Below are positions 23,997-33,249 of a stretch of 64,000 bases of DNA, piece after piece (positions within the stretch are counted from its first letter, which is position 1; every line of letters starts with the position of its first letter). The DNA lies in the NCBI RefSeq assembly GCF_003054265.1, contig NZ_QBKT01000001.1, positions 310,001-374,000 of the forward strand, written 5' to 3'. The notes below the pieces were generated by a model. That model was given only the letters and a program-made list of their open reading frames with translations, did not search any database and was not told where the DNA came from. The stretch comes from Kordia periserrulae (GTDB lineage: Bacteria > Bacteroidota > Bacteroidia > Flavobacteriales > Flavobacteriaceae). Position numbers and translations under genes: made by a program.

Positions 23997-26519
23997 TTAA
24001 AAATGAAATCCGAAGGCACCTGTCACACCAAATTGACGCGCGTCTATGTTTCCTTTGTAGTTTCCTCTGAAGTTAAAATCGATTCGGAAAACTTTGAAGA
24101 TGTTACCAACTCCGAGTGAGTATTCCCAGTAAATATCTTTGTTTGGTGCGATTCCTTCTGGTGTAATGCTTCTAAAAGGCAAACTTTGAAAAGCAGGAAC
24201 GTTCATGTCTACATTTTCTTGCGAGATTTCTCCCCAAACTCCTCGAATTCCGACAATTTCACGCAAATTTAGCTTTCGTAGAAACGGAATTCTTGAAAAA
24301 AGTCGCCCGTTGAAATTGTGCTCTATGTGTAATGAAGCATACGTATCTGTCACGAATTCGTAAAAATTTAACTGTGAAAAAGTATTGTGAATTGAGAAAT
24401 ATGCTTGGTTTCCTGGCACCACGTTCAGCAAGCTTAACGGTACTGTTCCAAATGTTTTTCCTGCTTCAAATGTGGTGAATGTTCTTCCGAATCCGCCGAC
24501 TTGAAACGGTTGTCGGTAGAATAATTGCACTCTGGAATAGTTAAAATCACTGTTGAATAATCCTTCTACACCGCGTGCATAGTTTAGATAAATTCGCGGA
24601 TAATCGTCATTGACAATTTTACGTTCTACTCCGTGACGAATGGTTTTTCGCCCTGGCGTCATGTCTACAGAAAAATTGACTTCCGATTGTACCAAACGAT
24701 CATTGATACCATTTGGCGCTTGCGGATCGAGATAAGACAAACTAAAGGTTGTTGGCGATGCCGAACGCATGGTTTTGTAGGAACTTCCCAAACGAAAAGT
24801 CATGTTTTTGATAGGCTCCATTTCCAACGCAAAGGTGGATAAATTGATGTTTGTTAAACGATCGCTGTTTCCAGAAGCAAATAATGCGGATGATGCAAAA
24901 CTTCGCCCTAAAACATTGTCATTTACCGTTAAACTTACGCCTGTTTGTTCCACATCACGGCGATTTCCTGCCGAAATAATCAATCGGTTTTTAGGGTTGA
25001 GTAACCATTTTCCTGAGATTCCGTATTTGAAACGATTGTCTTTAAAACCATACGCGCCATAACCTTCTAATCGCCATTTGTCGTTTGGTCCGAAATAGGT
25101 TCGTCCTCCGGCACGCACTCTAATTCCTTCTACATCGTTGAACCCGAAGGTGGAAAAAATTGGTCCGTAATCCAAGTTGTATTGGTCAAATTCCACATAC
25201 CCCGAAGCTAAAATAGACGCCAAACTGTACAAGCGTTTAAATTTTGGAACGGTTTTAAGCGTATCCAACATTTTATACACGCCTTTTTCGTCTTTGTTTA
25301 ACTTCTCTAAGCGATTTTCTTGCCAAAAAGCATCATCACGCTCGTAAATTTCTTCGTTAAACGGATTGATTTCCTTTTTGTAGAATTCATCTGGTTTTTC
25401 TTCATCAAACACGTAATTGTCATACAACGTAGTACGTTTTCCGTAGACACCTTTGGACTTTTCTTTTTTGTTTAATGCGAAATCCGACAACATATAATCG
25501 CGCTTGAGCAAGAATACGGAATCGTTCAAGACGTCAAATTCTTGTTCTATGTAAATTTCTTTTACCCAGTTGATATTGGCACTTTTACTAGCTTGAAGAT
25601 TTATTTTTTTGATGGCAAACGTAGAATCATTCACCCAAAAATCACCTTTAAACGTAAGTTCATTTTTTCGTCGTGGATAGTACACAATATTGTAACACCA
25701 TTTGTTGTCGATAAAAGCCGTATCGACCAATACATAGTTATACGTATTGATTCCTGTGCGTGATAATGGACTTGTAAAACTTTTATCGAAAAACTTCAGA
25801 TAATTGTCGTAAATATCATAATCGGCATATAAATCTTTGATAAAAGCCGTGATGGTTTCGTTGCTGCTAAAACCAGAGTTTTTATTCCCGATTAGGTCTT
25901 CTTTTTCTTTGTTTTTTACATTATCGCCATAGACTTTTGAGAAGGCTTCGTTGATAAAAATTGGCAGATAGGTTTTCCCCGTAACGCTAGAGGTATCAAT
26001 TTCGTTGAAGATGAATTCCATGCCACGAAAGAGTCTGCTTTTCATCATGGCACTGTCAATCGTGTTCAAATCAAATTCTACTTTTTCGTATTTATCGTAT
26101 TGATATTGTTTGAATTGCCGAATACCATTGAAGCGTTTTCGCTTCCAAATTTTGCGAAGAATATCGATGGCGGGATTGTTCTTTTTCGGCTGTTTTCCCG
26201 AAACTATGACCACAGCATTGAGTTTTTCACCTTCTTCTAAAGTGACTTCCATGTTGTAATTGACCTTTTTGGACAATTGAACTTCTTTCGTTTCATATCC
26301 CACAAAAGAAAAGACAACTATTGTGTATGTTTCATCAGATTCCAAATAAAATCGACCATCCTCGTTGGTAATCGTCCCTTGAATGGAATTTTTAAATACC
26401 ACATTGGCAAAAGGCACAGGTTCCCCTGACGCGTCTTTGACTACTCCACTTACTTTGGTTTGGGAAAAACCTGTGTAGCAGAACAGCATGGCTATAAAAC
26501 AATAAAAGGTAGTCTTCAA
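23997..26519 (-). CDS. DUF5686 / carboxypeptidase-regulatory-like outer-membrane protein
   Basis: 840 residues. Signal peptide (FYCFIAMLFCYTGFSQ), a carboxypeptidase-regulatory-like domain (VSGVVKDASGEPVPFANVVF to ~100), then the large DUF5686 region: a helical segment (NPAIDILRKIWKRKRFNGIRQFKQY) and a C-terminal beta-barrel-like part ending in GAFGFHF. Common in Bacteroidota; role unknown, presumably at the outer membrane. The only start that keeps a full signal peptide is TTG at 26519; the nearest upstream ATG is out of frame and hits a stop at once. Confidence 0.85.
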   Translation of the reverse strand: MKTTFYCFIAMLFCYTGFSQTKVSGVVKDASGEPVPFANVVFKNSIQGTITNEDGRFYLESDETYTIVVFSFVGYETKEVQLSKKVNYNMEVTLEEGEKLNAVVIVSGKQPKKNNPAIDILRKIWKRKRFNGIRQFKQYQYDKYEKVEFDLNTIDSAMMKSRLFRGMEFIFNEIDTSSVTGKTYLPIFINEAFSKVYGDNVKNKEKEDLIGNKNSGFSSNETITAFIKDLYADYDIYDNYLKFFDKSFTSPLSRTGINTYNYVLVDTAFIDNKWCYNIVYYPRRKNELTFKGDFWVNDSTFAIKKINLQASKSANINWVKEIYIEQEFDVLNDSVFLLKRDYMLSDFALNKKEKSKGVYGKRTTLYDNYVFDEEKPDEFYKKEINPFNEEIYERDDAFWQENRLEKLNKDEKGVYKMLDTLKTVPKFKRLYSLASILASGYVEFDQYNLDYGPIFSTFGFNDVEGIRVRAGGRTYFGPNDKWRLEGYGAYGFKDNRFKYGISGKWLLNPKNRLIISAGNRRDVEQTGVSLTVNDNVLGRSFASSALFASGNSDRLTNINLSTFALEMEPIKNMTFRLGSSYKTMRSASPTTFSLSYLDPQAPNGINDRLVQSEVNFSVDMTPGRKTIRHGVERKIVNDDYPRIYLNYARGVEGLFNSDFNYSRVQLFYRQPFQVGGFGRTFTTFEAGKTFGTVPLSLLNVVPGNQAYFSIHNTFSQLNFYEFVTDTYASLHIEHNFNGRLFSRIPFLRKLNLREIVGIRGVWGEISQENVDMNVPAFQSLPFRSITPEGIAPNKDIYWEYSLGVGNIFKVFRIDFNFRGNYKGNIDARQFGVTGAFGFHF

Positions 26520-26534
26520 ATTTGTGTCATTTTA

Positions 26535-26576
26535 AAAACAAAAACTTCATCAACAAACATGCCGATGAAGTTTTTA
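26535..26576 (-). terminator. pdhB terminator
   Basis: Stem AAAACTTCATC / GATGAAGTTTT (26541-26551 with 26564-26574) followed on the minus strand by T-rich sequence. Confidence 0.75.
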
Positions 26577-26595
26577 TAACGTTAAAAGTTCCTGT

Positions 26596-27573
26596 TTATT
26601 TATACATCACTTTTTTCACAGCTTTGATAACGTCATTTTTGTTTGGCAACCATTCTTCCAATAATACTGGAGAGTATGGTGCTGGCGTATCTGCTGTATT
26701 TATTTTTTGAATTGGTGCATCTAAGTAGTCAAATGCTTGTGCTTGTACTTGGTAAACGATTTCTGTAGCAACGTTTCCAAATGGCCATGCTTCTTCTAAA
26801 ATGACCAATCTGTTAGTTTTCTTGACAGAAGTTAAAATTGCATCATGATCCATTGGACGAACCGTACGCAAGTCGATGATTTCACAAGAAATTCCTTCTT
26901 CTGCTAATTCGTCTGCCGCTTTGTACGCTTCTTTGATGATTTTTCCGAAAGAAACAATAGTTACATCCGTCCCTTCGCGTTTAATGTCTGCAACTCCTAA
27001 TGGAATGGTGTATTCACCTTCTGGCACTTCACCTTTGTCACCATACATTTGCTCTGATTCCATAAAAATTACAGGATCGTCATCTCTAATCGCTGTTTTT
27101 AGTAATCCTTTTGCATCATACGGATTGGAAGGAACAACCACTTTTAAACCTGGACAGTTGGCAAACCAACTTTCAAAAGCTTGTGAGTGTGTTGCGGCTA
27201 ATTGTCCCGCAGAAGCTGTTGGTCCGCGGAAAACAATTGGAATATTTAACTGTCCACCAGACATTTGACGCATTTTGGCTGCGTTGTTTATAATTTGATC
27301 GATTCCAACTAGTGCAAAGTTGAACGTCATGAATTCGATAATTGGTCGGTTTCCGTTCATGGCTGAACCTACTCCGATTCCTGCAAAACCAAGTTCTGCA
27401 ATTGGTGTATCGATAACTCTCTCAGCACCAAACTCATCCAACATTCCTTTCGAAGCTTTGTACGCTCCGTTATATTCGGCAACTTCTTCTCCCATTAAGT
27501 AAATGCTGTCATCTGTGCGCATTTCTTCGCTCATAGCTTCGGCTACCGCTTCTCTAAACTGTATTGTTCTCAT
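26596..27573 (-). CDS. pdhB: Pyruvate dehydrogenase E1 component, beta subunit
   Basis: 325 residues. Part of the thiamine-diphosphate E1 heterotetramer that decarboxylates pyruvate to acetyl groups on E2. Conserved blocks: REAVAEAMSEEM, YLMGEEVAEYNGAYKASKG (~26; the first Glu of MGEEV contacts ThDP), DTPIAELGFAGIGVGSAM, RGPTASAGQLAATHSQ, DLRTVRPMDHDAI and LEEAWPFGNVATEI. Typical length. The alpha subunit gene is not in the window. It is separated by a terminator from the DUF5686 gene downstream. A branched-chain 2-oxo acid E1 beta is possible but less likely. Confidence 0.92.
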   Translation of the reverse strand: MRTIQFREAVAEAMSEEMRTDDSIYLMGEEVAEYNGAYKASKGMLDEFGAERVIDTPIAELGFAGIGVGSAMNGNRPIIEFMTFNFALVGIDQIINNAAKMRQMSGGQLNIPIVFRGPTASAGQLAATHSQAFESWFANCPGLKVVVPSNPYDAKGLLKTAIRDDDPVIFMESEQMYGDKGEVPEGEYTIPLGVADIKREGTDVTIVSFGKIIKEAYKAADELAEEGISCEIIDLRTVRPMDHDAILTSVKKTNRLVILEEAWPFGNVATEIVYQVQAQAFDYLDAPIQKINTADTPAPYSPVLLEEWLPNKNDVIKAVKKVMYK

Positions 27574-27942
27574 ACAATTGTTTGTGTTTTAAAAAAGTGA
27601 AAAACAAAAATAACAATTAATTCTAAAAATGATAGTTCCTAAATCAAACATTTCTTAAAGATTAATGTTTTTATGATTTCTTTAGTAAAAGCGTGTACTC
27701 TTTGAAAATCTTCTTGATTATTCACCATTAAAAATGTTAAATAGTATGATTCCTATTTTTAGAGGATACTATTTTAAGTATTTGGATATACCTGTGATTC
27801 ATTATCACAAGAAATCCAATGAAAGTGCTGAAAGAATGTAAACTGTATTTATTTTTTAAGATGATAAATTCCATGAAAAACCTAGGTAAAATTATAGATA
27901 ATTGAAAAAAATATACAAAAATCAAAAAATCATCAAAATTTC
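27574..27942. other. Spacer between pdhB and etfB, no gene seen
   Basis: 369 bp of AT-rich DNA. A 62-codon reverse frame (27737-27925) has no recognisable product and atypical composition. Nothing else is supported until the palindrome at 27943. Confidence 0.4.
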
Positions 27943-27985
27943 CTATGCGCGCATAGTATTTTTAGAGAAATATTCAGTATATTCG
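27943..27985 (+). promoter_or_regulatory. 14-bp palindrome and -7 element upstream of etfBA
   Basis: CTATGCGCGCATAG (27943-27956) is a perfect 14-bp palindrome standing out from the AT-rich spacer. It lies 21 bp upstream of TATATTCG (27978-27985), a near-consensus -7 element, so it would occupy the -33 region and suits a dimeric repressor such as a TetR-family lipid-metabolism regulator. The identity of the regulator is inference. Confidence 0.6.
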
Positions 27986-28023
27986 TCGAAAATTTAAACT
28001 TTCAATTAAAACATATAAATTCC

Positions 28024-28770
28024 ATGAAAATATTAGTATGTATTAGTCACGTTCCTGACACTACTTCAAAAATCAATTTTACGGAAGGAGATACTAAATT
28101 TGACACCAACGGCGTACAGTTTGTTATCAATCCAAATGATGAATTCGGATTAACACGCGCTATGTGGTTTAAAGAAAAACAAAGCGCTTCTGTAGACGTT
28201 GTAAACGTTGGTGGTGCAGAAACAGAACCAACACTCCGCAAAGCCTTAGCCATTGGAGCCGATAAAGCAATTCGTGTAAATGCTGAAGCGACTGACGGAT
28301 TTTTTGTTGCAAAACAATTAGCAGCCGTAGTAAAAGATGGCGGATACGATTTGGTAATCGCAGGAAGAGAATCGATTGATTATAATGGCGGAATGGTTCC
28401 TGGAATGGTAGCTGAATTGACAGGTGCTAATTTTGTAAATACTTGTATTGGTTTAGAAGTTGACGGAACTTCAGCTACTGCTGTTCGTGAAATTGACGGA
28501 GGAAAAGAAACTTCAAATACTTCACTTCCATTAGTAATTGCAGGACAAAAAGGATTGGTAGAAGAAAGTGACTTGCGTATTCCTAATATGAGAGGAATTA
28601 TGATGGCGCGTAAAAAACCATTAACCGTAATTGATGCGGTTGATGCTGCAAAAGAAACCACTGCTGTAAAGTTTGAAAAACCTGCACCAAAAGGTGCTGT
28701 GAAATTGGTGGACGCCGATAATATTGACGAATTAATCAACTTATTACACAACGAAGCAAAGGTAATTTAG
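28024..28770 (+). CDS. etfB: Electron transfer flavoprotein, beta subunit
   Basis: 248 residues. With EtfA it carries electrons from acyl-CoA dehydrogenases to the quinone pool. Begins MKILVCISHVPDTTSKI; conserved LRKALAIGADKAIRV, VIAGRESIDYNGGMVPGMVAEL (AMP/FAD-binding region, ~117) and the C-terminal ETF-beta signature region IPNMRGIMMARKKPL. The etfA gene follows after 70 bp, so they form an operon. The palindrome at 27943 may regulate it. Confidence 0.95.
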   Translation: MKILVCISHVPDTTSKINFTEGDTKFDTNGVQFVINPNDEFGLTRAMWFKEKQSASVDVVNVGGAETEPTLRKALAIGADKAIRVNAEATDGFFVAKQLAAVVKDGGYDLVIAGRESIDYNGGMVPGMVAELTGANFVNTCIGLEVDGTSATAVREIDGGKETSNTSLPLVIAGQKGLVEESDLRIPNMRGIMMARKKPLTVIDAVDAAKETTAVKFEKPAPKGAVKLVDADNIDELINLLHNEAKVI

Positions 28771-28840
28771 TCAATAGCATAATTCAGATAAATATGAATG
28801 TTTCAATCATTCAATAATTTAATCTTTAAATCAAAAAAAC

Positions 28841-29809
28841 ATGTCAGTTTTAGTATATACAGAATCAGAACAAGGAAAACTTAAAAAAGCAGCTTTCGAA
28901 GTAGCATCGTACGCAAAAGAAGTTGCCAATCAATTAGGAACTACAGTTACGGCAGTAACTATCAACGCAAATGATACTTCCGAATTAGGAACATACGGCG
29001 TTGACAAAGTATTAAATGTATCAAATGACAAACTAAACAACTTCAACGCAAAAGCATATGCAGCTACTTTACATCAAGCTGCTGAAAAAGAAGGTGCCAA
29101 AGTGGTCATTGTAAGTTCAAGCGCCGATAGCAAATCGGTAGCGCCAATTTTAGCAGTAAACCTAGATGCAGGATATGCTTCTAACGTTGTTGCTGCACCA
29201 AGTAACACAAGTCCTTTTACGGTAAAAAGAACTGCTTTTACCAATAAAGCATTTAGCATGACAGAAATCAACTCTGATGTCAAAATCGTAGGCGTTTCTA
29301 ACAATGCTTTCGGATTGGTGGAAAATGCTGGTGACGCTGCTGCAGAAGCTTTCGCACCAAACTTAGACGATTCATTATTTGGTGTTAAAGTAGATACCGT
29401 AGATAAAGTTACTGGAAAAGTAACCATTGCAGATGCGGATATTGTAGTTTCTGCAGGAAGAGGATTAAAAGGTCCTGAAAACTGGGGAATGGTAGAAGAA
29501 TTAGCAAGCGTTTTAGGCGCGGCAACTGCCTGTTCAAAACCAGTTTCAGACTTAGGATGGAGACCTCACGGAGAGCACGTTGGACAAACAGGAAAACCTG
29601 TTGCTTCTAACCTTTACATTGCTATTGGAATCTCTGGTGCCATTCAGCATTTGGCAGGAATCAACGCTTCTAAAGTAAAAGTTGTGATCAATACAGACCC
29701 AGAAGCTCCTTTCTTCAAAGCAGCAGATTATGGTGTTGTAGGAGATGCTTTTGAAGTAGTTCCAACGCTAATTGAAAAATTGAAAGAATTTAAAGCGAAT
29801 AACGCATAA
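28841..29809 (+). CDS. etfA: Electron transfer flavoprotein, alpha subunit
   Basis: 322 residues. N-terminal ETF domain (VLVYTESEQGKLKKAAFEVA) and C-terminal FAD-binding domain with VVSAGRGLKGPENWGMVEEL, PVSDLGWRPHGEHVGQTGK, LYIAIGISGAIQHLAG and VVINTDPEAPFFKAADYGVVGD, the family signature. Forms the FAD-bearing heterodimer with EtfB. Followed directly by a strong terminator, so the operon is etfBA only. Confidence 0.96.
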   Translation: MSVLVYTESEQGKLKKAAFEVASYAKEVANQLGTTVTAVTINANDTSELGTYGVDKVLNVSNDKLNNFNAKAYAATLHQAAEKEGAKVVIVSSSADSKSVAPILAVNLDAGYASNVVAAPSNTSPFTVKRTAFTNKAFSMTEINSDVKIVGVSNNAFGLVENAGDAAAEAFAPNLDDSLFGVKVDTVDKVTGKVTIADADIVVSAGRGLKGPENWGMVEELASVLGAATACSKPVSDLGWRPHGEHVGQTGKPVASNLYIAIGISGAIQHLAGINASKVKVVINTDPEAPFFKAADYGVVGDAFEVVPTLIEKLKEFKANNA

Positions 29810-29834
29810 TTTTTGTTAAATTGTGCCCAAATAA

Positions 29835-29880
29835 GGGCTGTCTAAAATTGGGAAACCCTTTTTTTAGACAGCCTTTTTTT
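29835..29880 (+). terminator. etfBA terminator
   Basis: Stem GGCTGTCTAAAA / TTTTTAGACAGCC (29836-29847 with 29861-29873) followed by seven T's. Confidence 0.88.
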
Positions 29881-29903
29881 ATGAGAATGCATTCCAAAAA
29901 CAA

Positions 29904-30551
29904 ATGAGCTTAGTAAAACTAAATATTAAGGGAATTTCATATAGCCAAACGCAAAATGGAGCGTATGCTTTAATTTTAAATGAAGTAGATGGCGACCGCA
30001 AACTACCTATTGTTATTGGCGCTTTTGAAGCACAATCCATCGCAATTGCGCTTGAAAAAGAAATCAAACCACCGCGACCATTGACGCACGATCTTTTTAA
30101 AAACTTTGCCGATCGGTTCGATGTGGTGGTCAAACAAGTTATTATTCATAAACTGGTAGATGGAGTTTTTTATTCGAGCATCATCTGCGAGCGTGATAAA
30201 ATAGAAGAAATCATTGATGCCCGAACTTCAGATGCTATTGCCCTAGCTTTACGCTTTGATGCGCCAATTTTCACCTATAAAACCATTTTGGATAAGGCTG
30301 GAATCTTCCTAAAACTCACTTCCAAAGAAGAAGACGAAGAAAACGAAAAAGAAAGCATTGTCGTAGACGAATTATTTACCGATGAAGACCAAGAATTAGA
30401 TACGGTAGAAAGTGCTACTGACAATACGTTAAAAACACTTTCGCTTCAAGAATTATACAACATGTTAGATGGCGCTGTGGCGGATGAAGACTATGAAAAA
30501 GCTGCCCGACTTCGTGACGAAATCTCTAACAGAGAGCAAGACAACAAATAA
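29904..30551 (+). CDS. Bifunctional nuclease family protein (DUF151) with UVR motif
   Basis: 215 residues. The N-terminal ~135 residues are the DUF151 bifunctional nuclease domain (ILNEVDGDRKLPIVIGAFEAQSIA, PRPLTHDLFKNF, IDARTSDAIALALRFDAPIF). An acidic linker (EEDEENEKE) leads to a C-terminal UvrB/UvrC interaction motif (SLQELYNMLDGAVADEDYEKAARLRDEI). DUF151 proteins have reported DNase/RNase activity; the UVR tail suggests recruitment to a repair complex. This layout is common in Bacteroidota. It is 12 bp upstream of the nucleoside transporter, so they may be co-transcribed. Confidence 0.9.
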   Translation: MSLVKLNIKGISYSQTQNGAYALILNEVDGDRKLPIVIGAFEAQSIAIALEKEIKPPRPLTHDLFKNFADRFDVVVKQVIIHKLVDGVFYSSIICERDKIEEIIDARTSDAIALALRFDAPIFTYKTILDKAGIFLKLTSKEEDEENEKESIVVDELFTDEDQELDTVESATDNTLKTLSLQELYNMLDGAVADEDYEKAARLRDEISNREQDNK

Positions 30552-30563
30552 ACACCTATTCCA

Positions 30564-32288
30564 ATGCAGAAATTTGTAGTAAGTATTTTGACAGTATTTT
30601 GTGTACTATTTACTGTAAGTGCACAAGAAACTGAAATTGACGGAACGTGGAAATTTACCAGCATTCAAAACGCAGATAACGAGGAAATTGTTCAAGTTTC
30701 TAGTGTAGATAAATTGACCTTACAATCAGGCGAATTTCAATACCAACTCGCAGCAAAAGACAATTTAAAAGCTAGTGGCGATTATATCTATCAAAACAAT
30801 CTCTTGGTTTTTTATTACAATCAACCAAACGATACCATTCGCAAATACAAAATCACCACACTGAATGATTCTATCTTAGTTTTTAAAGAAAAAGAAATTT
30901 CATATCACTTCAAAAAACAACAAGAAAAACAAGAAGTTGTTACTGCAACTAATACGAACTCAGAAATAAGCGAAATTATTCCGAATGATGGATTTAGCAT
31001 GAATAGCTTACTCCGCGGAATTCTTGGAATGGTTGTATTATTAATTATTGCATTTTTATGTAGTAGCAATCGAAAAGCCATCAATTGGAAAACTGTTGGC
31101 TTGGGATTGGCATTCCAGTTGATTATTGCCATCGGGGTATTGAAAATTGATGCTGTAAAAAGTGCTTTTGAAGTAGTTGGTGGACTTTTCATTAAAATTT
31201 TAAATTACACGCAAGCAGGAAGTGAATTCTTATTTGGGGGCATGATGAATGTAGATTCTTTTGGATTCATATTTGCTTTTCAAGTATTGCCAACCATCAT
31301 CTTTTTCTCTGCACTAACTTCTGTATTATTCTATTTAGGAATCATTCAAATCATTGTCAAAGGAATGGCATTGGTACTAACGAAACTCTTAGGCATTTCT
31401 GGCGCAGAAAGCTTATCTGTTGCTGGTAATATCTTTTTAGGACAAACCGAAGCTCCTTTATTGATAAAAGCCTATTTGGAAAAAATGACACGATCTGAAA
31501 TTTTATTAGTCATGGTCGGAGGAATGGCAACGGTGGCTGGAGCCGTTTTGGCGGCATATATTGGATTTCTAGGTGGAGACGACCCTGCATTACAACTTAT
31601 GTATGCAAAACACTTATTAGCGGCTTCTGTTATGGCAGCACCAGGAGCGATTGTCATTTCGAAAATACTATATCCGCAGACGGAGAAAATTAACAATGAT
31701 GTAAAAGTTTCACAAGAAAAAATAGGCTCGAATATTTTAGACGCCATTGCTAATGGTACTACAGAAGGCTTAAAACTTGCCGTAAATGTTGGAGCCATGC
31801 TACTCGTTTTTGTTGCTTTTATTGCCATGCTGAATGGAATTTTAGGTTGGGTTGGTGACATTACATCGCTAAATAGCTGGATGGCAGCAAATACAGTATA
31901 TTCAGAGTTTTCCTTAGAAGCAATCCTTGGAACTATTTTTGCGCCATTAATGTGGCTTATTGGTGTTGCAGTGGAAGACATTATGCAAATGGGACAATTG
32001 TTAGGTGTAAAATTGGCCGCGAGTGAGTTTGTTGGATATATCCAATTAGCAGAATTAAAAGATGTTGCAAGCGCATCGCATTTAACCTACCAAAAATCTA
32101 TTATCATGGCAACGTACATGTTGTGTGGATTTGCCAATTTTGCTTCTATTGGAATACAAATTGGTGGCATTGGTTCATTAGCACCAAAACAGCGAAAAAC
32201 CTTATCAGAGTTTGGAATGAAAGCCTTAATTGGCGGAACCATTGCTTCCTTAATCTCCGCAACGATTGCAGGAATGTTGATTGGATAA
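30564..32288 (+). CDS. Concentrative nucleoside transporter (CNT/NupC) with N-terminal lipocalin-like domain
   Basis: 574 residues. The first ~125 form a signal peptide (ILTVFCVLFTVSAQ) and a lipocalin-like beta domain (IDGTWKFTSIQNADNE, LTLQSGEFQYQLAAKDNLKASGDY). The rest is a NupC-type transporter of ~10 helices with GNIFLGQTEAPLLIKAYL (~290), MVGGMATVAGAVLAAYIGFLGG and the gating/substrate region ANFASIGIQIGGIGSLAPKQR near the end. It imports nucleosides with H+ or Na+. The exported N-terminal domain may capture ligand or sense the envelope (inference). It links functionally to the deoxynucleoside kinase and thyA in this window. Confidence 0.9.
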   Translation: MQKFVVSILTVFCVLFTVSAQETEIDGTWKFTSIQNADNEEIVQVSSVDKLTLQSGEFQYQLAAKDNLKASGDYIYQNNLLVFYYNQPNDTIRKYKITTLNDSILVFKEKEISYHFKKQQEKQEVVTATNTNSEISEIIPNDGFSMNSLLRGILGMVVLLIIAFLCSSNRKAINWKTVGLGLAFQLIIAIGVLKIDAVKSAFEVVGGLFIKILNYTQAGSEFLFGGMMNVDSFGFIFAFQVLPTIIFFSALTSVLFYLGIIQIIVKGMALVLTKLLGISGAESLSVAGNIFLGQTEAPLLIKAYLEKMTRSEILLVMVGGMATVAGAVLAAYIGFLGGDDPALQLMYAKHLLAASVMAAPGAIVISKILYPQTEKINNDVKVSQEKIGSNILDAIANGTTEGLKLAVNVGAMLLVFVAFIAMLNGILGWVGDITSLNSWMAANTVYSEFSLEAILGTIFAPLMWLIGVAVEDIMQMGQLLGVKLAASEFVGYIQLAELKDVASASHLTYQKSIIMATYMLCGFANFASIGIQIGGIGSLAPKQRKTLSEFGMKALIGGTIASLISATIAGMLIG

Positions 32289-32316
32289 AATCGTTAATAA
32301 CCTATTGATAAAATAT

Positions 32317-32350
32317 AAACGCATTGATACAAAATCAATGCGTTTTTTTT
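32317..32350 (+). terminator. Terminator of nucleoside transporter gene
   Basis: Stem AAACGCATTGAT / ATCAATGCGTTT with a 5-nt loop and a T run. Confidence 0.87.
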
Positions 32351-32402
32351 ATTTTTATAAACTGCAAAAATTGTATCGCAACACTCAAAAAAAGGAAACA
32401 TC

Positions 32403-33227
32403 ATGAGACAATATTTAGATCTTGTAAAACATGTATTAGAACACGGAAATGAAAAAGGAGATCGTACAGGAACTGGAACGAAAAGCGTTTTTGGCTATCA
32501 AATGCGTTTTGACCTCAGCGAAGGTTTTCCGATGGTGACAACGAAAAAACTACACTTAAAATCGATTATTCACGAATTGTTGTGGTTTATTAAAGGCGAT
32601 ACGAATGTAAAATATTTGCAAGAAAACGGCGTACGTATTTGGAATGAATGGGCAGATGAAAACGGCGATTTAGGTCCTGTGTACGGACATCAATGGCGCA
32701 ATTGGAATAGCGAAAGTATTGACCAATTATCCGAAGTGATTGAAACTTTAAAAAACAATCCAAATAGTAGACGTATGTTAGTTTCTGCTTGGAATCCAAG
32801 TGTTTTGCCAGATACGTCTGTGTCGTTTGGCGAAAATGTGGCAAACGGAAAAGCAGCGTTACCGCCGTGTCACGCGTTTTTTCAATTTTATGTAGCAGAT
32901 GGTAAATTATCGTGTCAGTTGTATCAGCGAAGTGCCGATGTCTTTTTAGGCGTTCCGTTCAATATTGCTTCATACGCCTTACTTACAATGATGATGGCAC
33001 AAGTTTGCGGTTACGAATACGGCGATTTCATTCACACGTTTGGCGATGCGCATATTTACAGCAATCATTTTGAACAAGTAGAATTACAACTTACGCGTGA
33101 ACCATATCCGCTTCCAACCATGAATATCAATCCGAATGTAAAAAGTATTTTCGACTTTACCTTTGACGATTTCGAATTGGTCAACTATCAACATCATCCG
33201 CATATTAAAGGTGCTGTGGCTATTTAA
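32403..33227 (+). CDS. thyA: Thymidylate synthase
   Basis: 274 residues, cytosolic. Methylates dUMP to dTMP using methylene-tetrahydrofolate. Conserved: [13 protein letters not shown] near 20, [22 protein letters not shown], catalytic Cys in [12 protein letters not shown] (~157), [23 protein letters not shown], and [14 protein letters not shown]. About 10 residues longer than the E. coli enzyme through a small insert near [11 protein letters not shown]. The dihydrofolate it makes would be recycled by the DHFR fusion encoded ~2.7 kb downstream on the same strand. Confidence 0.97.
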   Translation: MRQYLDLVKHVLEHGNEKGDRTGTGTKSVFGYQMRFDLSEGFPMVTTKKLHLKSIIHELLWFIKGDTNVKYLQENGVRIWNEWADENGDLGPVYGHQWRNWNSESIDQLSEVIETLKNNPNSRRMLVSAWNPSVLPDTSVSFGENVANGKAALPPCHAFFQFYVADGKLSCQLYQRSADVFLGVPFNIASYALLTMMMAQVCGYEYGDFIHTFGDAHIYSNHFEQVELQLTREPYPLPTMNINPNVKSIFDFTFDDFELVNYQHHPHIKGAVAI

Positions 33228-33249
33228 TTTAACTTTAATATTTTAATTC

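Noticed and set aside
27737-27925. 62-codon reverse frame in the pdhB-etfB spacer
   Set aside because: No start context, family or conservation cue; composition matches spacer.
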